Shown here piece by piece: positions 58,906 to 64,000 of a stretch of 64,000 nt of DNA; the first letter of the stretch is position 1, and each line of letters begins with the position of its first letter. The stretch is from assembly GCA_017439675.1 (NCBI GenBank), contig JAFSIQ010000040.1:62001-126000 (forward strand), in the 5' to 3' direction. The translations under genes were made by a program, and so were the position numbers. Source of the stretch: Lachnospiraceae bacterium. GTDB taxonomy: Bacteria; Bacillota; Clostridia; Lachnospirales; Lachnospiraceae. The notes below the pieces were generated by a model, which saw only the letters and a list, made by a program, of their open reading frames with translations, was not told the origin of the DNA and did no database searches.

Positions 58906-61900
58906 ATGAAAGAAAAAATGAAAGATACTATGGTTGATCTATTATTAGATGGTGTTGAGAAAAAAATAGATAGTGTGAAGGATGATTATAAATGGAAAAA
59001 GCTATTTGTTTCCACAGGGGATTTTTTTGTAAATAACACTGATGTTTTGGTGAAGTTTGAAGATGATTTATATTCTGTATTTTCTAAGGATAATCTGGGT
59101 AGAATAGCAAAAAAAATAAAAGATAAGAATGGATATGATTTTCCACAATTACTTCATAAAGAGTTATATGATTTGATGGTGAGTTATGAAATTCCAATAA
59201 TGGAGGCAGAAACGTATATCCATCATTTTATGCAGGTTATTATAACTTATTTAGAAGAAAATGATTCGGATAAAACATTGGAAATGTATTTGGGTAACAT
59301 GAGAAAGGAAATCGGAACTTATTTTGCCTCATTAGAATCAAAATTGGAATTAGTTTTAAATCAAATTTCAGAGCTGAATAAAGAAAAAATAGTCACCTAT
59401 TCAATAGCGGATATTGATGCACAGATTAGGAGAGAAACAAAATACAAACGAATGGGACTTGATTTTTTTAAGCTTGATGATGAGCAATTTGAATCAAGGT
59501 TCCAAAATTCTCTAAATGATACAAGGATATATATTGTTGGAAAATCTAGAGAAGAAACAACGTATCGAATTTTAAATGAATTAAGAAATAAGAATTCGGA
59601 AAGAATCACATTGGTGATTAAGTCGGAGGAAGAGTGGAATAAATTACAACATTCAAATTTGTCAGGAAATATTCTGATTCCGTTTTTTTATGCAGACAAG
59701 ATAGTGGTAATACCGAATAATACCAATATTTTCATATATGGTGAAGATGAACCTTGCTATACACAGAATAAATTGATTCTGAGAAAAAGGACAAAAAGAA
59801 ATATTATAGATTCGTTAGAAGAGATTGGCATAGATGCAAATGAAGCGTATAAGATGGTGGATAATACGCATGGGTTATATGTGCCGTTAAAGAAAAAACT
59901 TTTTGATGGTGCACTGTATGATAAACCGGATTGGGTAGAAAGTCATTCGGAAGTAGTTATGGCTGCTCTTTTGTGTGGTAAATGGACAGAAGCAACAGGA
60001 GATGTGTTGGTTTTTGAAGAATTATCAGGAAAGGCATATGCTGACTGTAAAAAGGAATTAGAAAAATATTTACATAGAGAAAATCCATACATAGTATCAA
60101 ATAATGGATATAGGGGGAGCAATATGCAACTTGCTAGTGTAGAAGATGCATGGGAAGAGCTGGACCCTTATATAAATGATGATCTATGGGATAAATTTAT
60201 AAAGCTATTTTATGAAGTTTTGATAGAATCAGAGCCTATTTTTGAGTACCCTTTTGAAAAGCATTTTGAGGCGAGCGTTTACGCAAAGAAGCCAGAGTGG
60301 TCGCCGACATTAAAGAAGGGGATGATAAGAACCCTTATTATGCGTGCGTATTATAGGGGACATGAGGAAAATCAGAAGCAAATTGATAATATAGTTTCAA
60401 GAGTATTATATACTATCACTAGTAAAGAAAGATGGGGATACATTTCGCAGTATTTAACAGAATTGTGTGAAGCTTCTCCAGAGAGTGTTTTGAGAAAGCT
60501 AGAGACAGAGATAGAGACATCACAAGGATTAATTGACTTGTTTGCAGAAAATGGTGGCGACTTTATGACAAGCCGACATTACTATATTAATGTTTTATGG
60601 GCCGTAGAACAATTAGTTCAGCAAAAGAAATATGTTGCAAGAGCTTTGGAGTGGTTGTGGAAGATAGATTCACATAACATTAAATATAGCATAAGTAACA
60701 GTCCTAAAGGGATATTGGATGTGGTCTTTTGTGCTTGGATTAATGGGAGTGCATTGTCGGTTGAAAAGAAAATTGAGTTGGCAAGAAATGCAATTGAACG
60801 ATATCCAAATGCCTGGGATGTTATTGCATCTAATTTGCCACAGGGGACAAGTTCAATATGTTCAACATTGAATACACCTAAATACAGAAAGACAGATGAA
60901 CCAGAAGTATTATACGTACATGAAGTAAATAAAACATATATTGAGTATCTGAGAATGTGCGTTGATACAGCATACACAGACGCTGACAGATGGATTAAAA
61001 TACTTCAGCATGTAAATTCTTACGATATAAAGATTCAAAAAGAAGTATTTGAAAAACTAGTGCTTATTTGCAAAAAAATGAGTGATCAAGAAAAAATAAG
61101 AGTAAAGAATAAAATCCGAGATGAGATATTTAGGCATAGATATTTTGATGACGCAGAATGGAGTATGTCGGAAGATGTATTGTGTGAACATGAACGTGTG
61201 ATGAATGTAATAAATATAGATGAGAAAATTTACGATTATTTATATATTTTTTCGTCTGCATATGATTTCCCGCTTCTGAATCCTATTCCATATTCTAGAG
61301 AAAAAAGTACAGAAATACATGATAAAAATCATATATTAAGAGAGGAAGAGATTAACGCAAGAATCAAAGAATTTAATGAAAAAAGATATTCGATAGATAG
61401 ATTGATACAATTGGCTGTGAGGGAAGAATATGAAATAGTAGGTGAGGTTCTTGCACAGTTTTATTGTGATGGAGTGTTTGATGAGAATGTATTTTTATCT
61501 TTGATGAAAAATGATGAAGAGGGAAAATATGTTTATGACTATGTGAGGTATCTACATAGGAAAGGAACAATAGATTTAAAAGAGGTTATTGAAAAGGTTA
61601 AAAAGTTATCAGATAATAAAAATCTTCTGACTAATTTGATCTCATTGGAAATTATAGAAGATTGTGAAAATGCGCTTATTGTAGGTCAAGATGAAGATAT
61701 AAAGAAGATGTATTGGAGTAGACATCTACGATTAAGAATATCGGATAAAGCTGAGCAGAGCGTGTTTATGTGGGCTATAAGTGAGTGCAGAAAATATGGT
61801 ACATTCCATACTTATTTAGAGTTGCTGTATGATATAAAAGATAAAATTTCTATTCAAGAATTATATAAAGCAACAATTGAAATATCTGATATAAAAAACG

Positions 61901-62616
61901 ATGTTGCCAATTCTATGACAGATTATTACCTTAAAGAAATCTTTGATATTCTACAACAAGCTTTTATAGAAGATGATGGAAAGTGTGCAGAAATAGCAAC
62001 GTTGGAGTGGTTTTGCAGAGGTGTGCTTGAATGGGAGCAGATGAAATGTATGCAAAAAATTATGAAGAACGATCCGACTTTTTATGCCCTGTTAGTTAGC
62101 ATTATATATAAGGTGGATGATAGTGAAGCTGTTGATGAAGCAAAGAGAGAATTAGCTAATAAGGTTTATTCAGGTTTTGATAAGGCAAAGTTTTGCCCGA
62201 CAGAAAAGGATGGAAAAGTCACCTATGAAAATCTAAAAGCGTGGATGGAGAAATTCAGAGAGTTATTGATTGATCAGAAACAGGAAAGGTTATTTGAAAA
62301 TTTGGTAGGGCGCTTGTTGGCATATTCCCCAATCGGCGAGGATGGTTATAGTCCGTGTGAAGCTGTTCGTATGATTATAGAAGAATACTACACAGATTCG
62401 TTAAAGACATCTTATGTAGTGGCAGAAGAAAATAAACGCGGTGTGCATACTGTTGATGCTGGTAAATCTGAACTGATATTACATCAAAGATACAAAAAAA
62501 ATGCGGAAGCTTTACAGGAATACTATCCTTATACTGCAGAAATATATTTTACAATTAGTGATAATTATAAACGACAAGCTGAATTTGAAAGAAAGCGTGC
62601 AGAAGATGAATGGTAG
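58906..62616 (+). CDS. Large 1236-residue protein, possible degenerate STAND-like defence protein
   Basis: I do not recognise the family with certainty. The protein is 1236 residues with no signal peptide or membrane helix. Residues 1-190 are helical and highly charged. Near residue 208 IYIVGKSREETTYRIL sits where a P-loop (GxxxxGKT) would be expected, followed by a beta-strand segment ending TNIFIYGEDEPC. Then comes LRKRTKRNIIDSLEEIGIDANEAYKMVDNTHGLYVPLKKKLF (about 290-330), a helix pattern like the lid/winged-helix part of STAND NTPases. The remaining ~900 residues are alpha-helical, repeat-like. The Walker lysine is displaced and no Walker B is seen, so ATP use is doubtful. It shares 11 bp with a kinase gene. 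The neighbours (restriction, AlbA_2) suggest antiviral defence, an inference. Confidence 0.6.
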   Translation: MKEKMKDTMVDLLLDGVEKKIDSVKDDYKWKKLFVSTGDFFVNNTDVLVKFEDDLYSVFSKDNLGRIAKKIKDKNGYDFPQLLHKELYDLMVSYEIPIMEAETYIHHFMQVIITYLEENDSDKTLEMYLGNMRKEIGTYFASLESKLELVLNQISELNKEKIVTYSIADIDAQIRRETKYKRMGLDFFKLDDEQFESRFQNSLNDTRIYIVGKSREETTYRILNELRNKNSERITLVIKSEEEWNKLQHSNLSGNILIPFFYADKIVVIPNNTNIFIYGEDEPCYTQNKLILRKRTKRNIIDSLEEIGIDANEAYKMVDNTHGLYVPLKKKLFDGALYDKPDWVESHSEVVMAALLCGKWTEATGDVLVFEELSGKAYADCKKELEKYLHRENPYIVSNNGYRGSNMQLASVEDAWEELDPYINDDLWDKFIKLFYEVLIESEPIFEYPFEKHFEASVYAKKPEWSPTLKKGMIRTLIMRAYYRGHEENQKQIDNIVSRVLYTITSKERWGYISQYLTELCEASPESVLRKLETEIETSQGLIDLFAENGGDFMTSRHYYINVLWAVEQLVQQKKYVARALEWLWKIDSHNIKYSISNSPKGILDVVFCAWINGSALSVEKKIELARNAIERYPNAWDVIASNLPQGTSSICSTLNTPKYRKTDEPEVLYVHEVNKTYIEYLRMCVDTAYTDADRWIKILQHVNSYDIKIQKEVFEKLVLICKKMSDQEKIRVKNKIRDEIFRHRYFDDAEWSMSEDVLCEHERVMNVINIDEKIYDYLYIFSSAYDFPLLNPIPYSREKSTEIHDKNHILREEEINARIKEFNEKRYSIDRLIQLAVREEYEIVGEVLAQFYCDGVFDENVFLSLMKNDEEGKYVYDYVRYLHRKGTIDLKEVIEKVKKLSDNKNLLTNLISLEIIEDCENALIVGQDEDIKKMYWSRHLRLRISDKAEQSVFMWAISECRKYGTFHTYLELLYDIKDKISIQELYKATIEISDIKNDVANSMTDYYLKEIFDILQQAFIEDDGKCAEIATLEWFCRGVLEWEQMKCMQKIMKNDPTFYALLVSIIYKVDDSEAVDEAKRELANKVYSGFDKAKFCPTEKDGKVTYENLKAWMEKFRELLIDQKQERLFENLVGRLLAYSPIGEDGYSPCEAVRMIIEEYYTDSLKTSYVVAEENKRGVHTVDAGKSELILHQRYKKNAEALQEYYPYTAEIYFTISDNYKRQAEFERKRAEDEW

Positions 62617-63925
62617 AAAAACATATGTAGGCGAATTGTATAGCTTTTATAGAGCAAATAGTCCTATTGGTAGTGGTGGTAATGGTGCTGTGTATGATGT
62701 GGAACTTCCATCAAATGTTGGAATAGATTTTCCTGTTGTAGCCAAATTTTTTGAATATGAAGGTAGAGATAAGGAAAAAAGGTATAAGAGGTTTAAAAAC
62801 GAGATACTTGCTTTAGATAAGTTAAAAGATATTGATGGGATAATGAAGGTTGTTGATAAGAAATGTCCACAAAATATTCCACAATCTAAAGAAGATGCAT
62901 GGTATTTAATGCCTAAGGCTAAACCATATAAGCTTATACGAAAAGCAAATATTTATACAAAAATATTAGATATGCTTCAGTTGGCACAGATTATAAAATG
63001 CATTCACGAGAGGGACGGAGCACATCGAGATATTAAACCAGAAAATATACTGATTTTAGACGAACGATTAGTTCTTTCTGATTTTGGATTGTATTGGGGG
63101 ATAGAGGAGGAAAGGCTTACAGAATTAAATGAGCGAATAGGGCCATATAAAATAATGCCACCAGAATTAGAGAATGTACAAACGGATTTGGATTTAGATT
63201 TTAGACCGTCCGATGTATATTTATTTGCTAAAGTGCTATGGATGACTTTGAAGGGTGATAATATCGGTTTTCGTGGACAATATCAACGAGGTGATGTTCA
63301 AATTTTTCTAAATAAGGAGCATTTTGGAAACGTTATTACACTAGAACCAATACATAAATTAATAGAAAAGGCTACTTATGAAGAAATGGACAAAAGAATT
63401 TCAATTCATCAATGTATTGATTATTTGGAATTACAGTGTAAGTTACTGAGTGAGAGAGAACGAAAATTGCTTTCAGACGAACTAGTTAGCGAGTTGCTAT
63501 ATGATGAACATAGTAAAATGATTATTGAACGTGCCGAGCCGGATCAATTAATATATGAAGATAAGGACACCATTTTTAATATGTTAAAAGGCGTTATTCC
63601 GATATCAAAAATTAAGGTTAAATCACTTATTAATGAACAAAATGTAAAACAAATTCAGCTGACGGATTTTCAGGTTGGTACAGGTGGTGTTTGCAAGCTG
63701 CTTTATTTTAATAACGGAATTAAAGTCAAAGAATACTTATTGGAAATTAATAAAATGAGTTATTCTAATTTAAACTCTGATATCGAGCTTGAGTTGAATG
63801 ATATTGATTTAGTAGATAAAGAATATGTAGCATATTCAGAAACAACGCATGGGTTTGGGAATGTGTATCCTCGGATTTATTTTTCTTCCAATGAGAAGAT
63901 TATTATAGAAAGAAAAAAGTGTTGA
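62606..63925 (+). CDS. Eukaryotic-type Ser/Thr protein kinase
   Basis: The start chosen is the ATG at 62606, which overlaps the upstream gene by 11 bp; an earlier in-frame start lacks a site. The 439-residue protein is a Hanks-type kinase. It has a glycine-rich loop IGSGGNGAVYD (21-31), the ATP-anchoring Lys K47 in VVAKFF, the catalytic loop HRDIKPEN near 140 (Asp base present), DFG as SDFGLYWG near 158, and the P+1/APE region as MPPELEN. The kinase domain ends near 290. A C-terminal domain of about 150 residues has beta-rich segments and no transmembrane helix, so it is cytosolic, unlike PASTA kinases. The overlap with the 1236-residue gene implies that both act together. Confidence 0.88.
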   Translation: MNGRKTYVGELYSFYRANSPIGSGGNGAVYDVELPSNVGIDFPVVAKFFEYEGRDKEKRYKRFKNEILALDKLKDIDGIMKVVDKKCPQNIPQSKEDAWYLMPKAKPYKLIRKANIYTKILDMLQLAQIIKCIHERDGAHRDIKPENILILDERLVLSDFGLYWGIEEERLTELNERIGPYKIMPPELENVQTDLDLDFRPSDVYLFAKVLWMTLKGDNIGFRGQYQRGDVQIFLNKEHFGNVITLEPIHKLIEKATYEEMDKRISIHQCIDYLELQCKLLSERERKLLSDELVSELLYDEHSKMIIERAEPDQLIYEDKDTIFNMLKGVIPISKIKVKSLINEQNVKQIQLTDFQVGTGGVCKLLYFNNGIKVKEYLLEINKMSYSNLNSDIELELNDIDLVDKEYVAYSETTHGFGNVYPRIYFSSNEKIIIERKKC

Positions 63926-64000
63926 TAGCGGTACTCAAACTGAAAGACTGCCTACAAAGAAAATATGAAGTTTCTGAAGAAGATGGATGGAATTACTTTT
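63919..64000 (+). CDS. Start of a further gene, partial (third gene of kinase module)
   Basis: From GTG 63919 or TTG 63922 a frame runs open to the window end: LIAVLKLKDCLQRKYEVSEE, then DGWNYF. It overlaps the kinase stop codon (GTGTTGA) in the way coupled genes do. The amino acid pattern (helix then charged turn) looks coding, but only about 27 residues are visible and I assign no family. A gap with no gene is the alternative. Confidence 0.35.
   Translation, partial: MLIAVLKLKDCLQRKYEVSEEDGWNYF

Noticed and set aside
58906..62616. PglW/BREX kinase-type assignment for the large protein and the kinase
   Set aside because: The kinase is a separate short protein and no PglX, PglZ or BrxC-like gene is present in the window.

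Overview
The window reads as a chromosomal stretch from a low-GC, Gram-positive-type anaerobe, most probably a gut or rumen Lachnospiraceae (Clostridia). The basis is strong AGGAGG ribosome binding sites, AT-rich intergenic DNA, many hairpin terminators with T-runs, an agrBDCA-type quorum-sensing locus, a GPH symporter with a uronate operon, and FtsEX beside peptidoglycan hydrolases. I saw no tRNA, rRNA, CRISPR array, transposase or integrase. The genus cannot be fixed from the sequence alone.

Layout. (1) 1-12.5 kb is housekeeping and cell envelope: the tail of a secreted Ig-like/NlpC-P60 protein, an SDR oxidoreductase, a LytR_C protein paired with a degenerate TagA/WecG-like protein, an orphan UgpC/MsmK sugar-ABC ATPase, a lone type IV prepilin, a PucR/CdaR regulator, ftsE-ftsX with a coiled-coil M23 hydrolase and a CtpA-like protease, and a full-length guaA. 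(2) 12.5-18.9 kb is a complete agr-like system: histidine kinase and LytTR regulator on the minus strand, divergent agrB and a 52-residue agrD. A small secreted Thr/Ser/Lys-rich protein and a three-gene ABC transporter follow. Two 18-bp direct repeats exactly 21 bp apart sit just upstream of a good agrB promoter. (3) 19-24.5 kb holds an OLD-family nuclease, an ECF sigma/anti-sigma pair, a GNAT acetyltransferase and a potassium-channel-like protein.

(4) 24.6-39 kb is a hexuronate utilisation region: a GH2 enzyme (likely beta-glucuronidase), uxuA, uxuB, kdgA, kdgK, uxaC, a divergent AraC regulator, a GPH sugar:cation symporter, a HAD hydrolase and a GH3 enzyme. Together these would import glucuronides, release glucuronate and convert it to pyruvate and glyceraldehyde-3-phosphate. 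A cre-like site precedes the GH2 gene, and the intergenic gaps hold unusual palindromes and an array of four 83-bp tandem repeats. (5) 39.4-50 kb has glnA, a hybrid sensor kinase, a second ECF sigma/anti-sigma pair, purC, two membrane proteins and a second guaA paralogue. The glutaminase domain of that paralogue is shortened by about 80 residues and lacks the catalytic Cys.

(6) 50 kb to the end is an accessory, defence-type region directly downstream of guaA2, a gene family known as an insertion hotspot for genomic islands. It holds a small HTH regulator with its own operator-like promoter, hsdR-hsdM-hsdS (type I restriction-modification), and an AlbA_2/ATPase protein whose gene is flanked on both sides by arrays of an 11-bp repeat. 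A two- or three-gene module follows: a 1236-residue protein of unknown family with a P-loop-like but degenerate motif, an overlapping eukaryotic-type Ser/Thr kinase, and the start of a third gene running off the window. This last module is the best candidate for an undescribed system.
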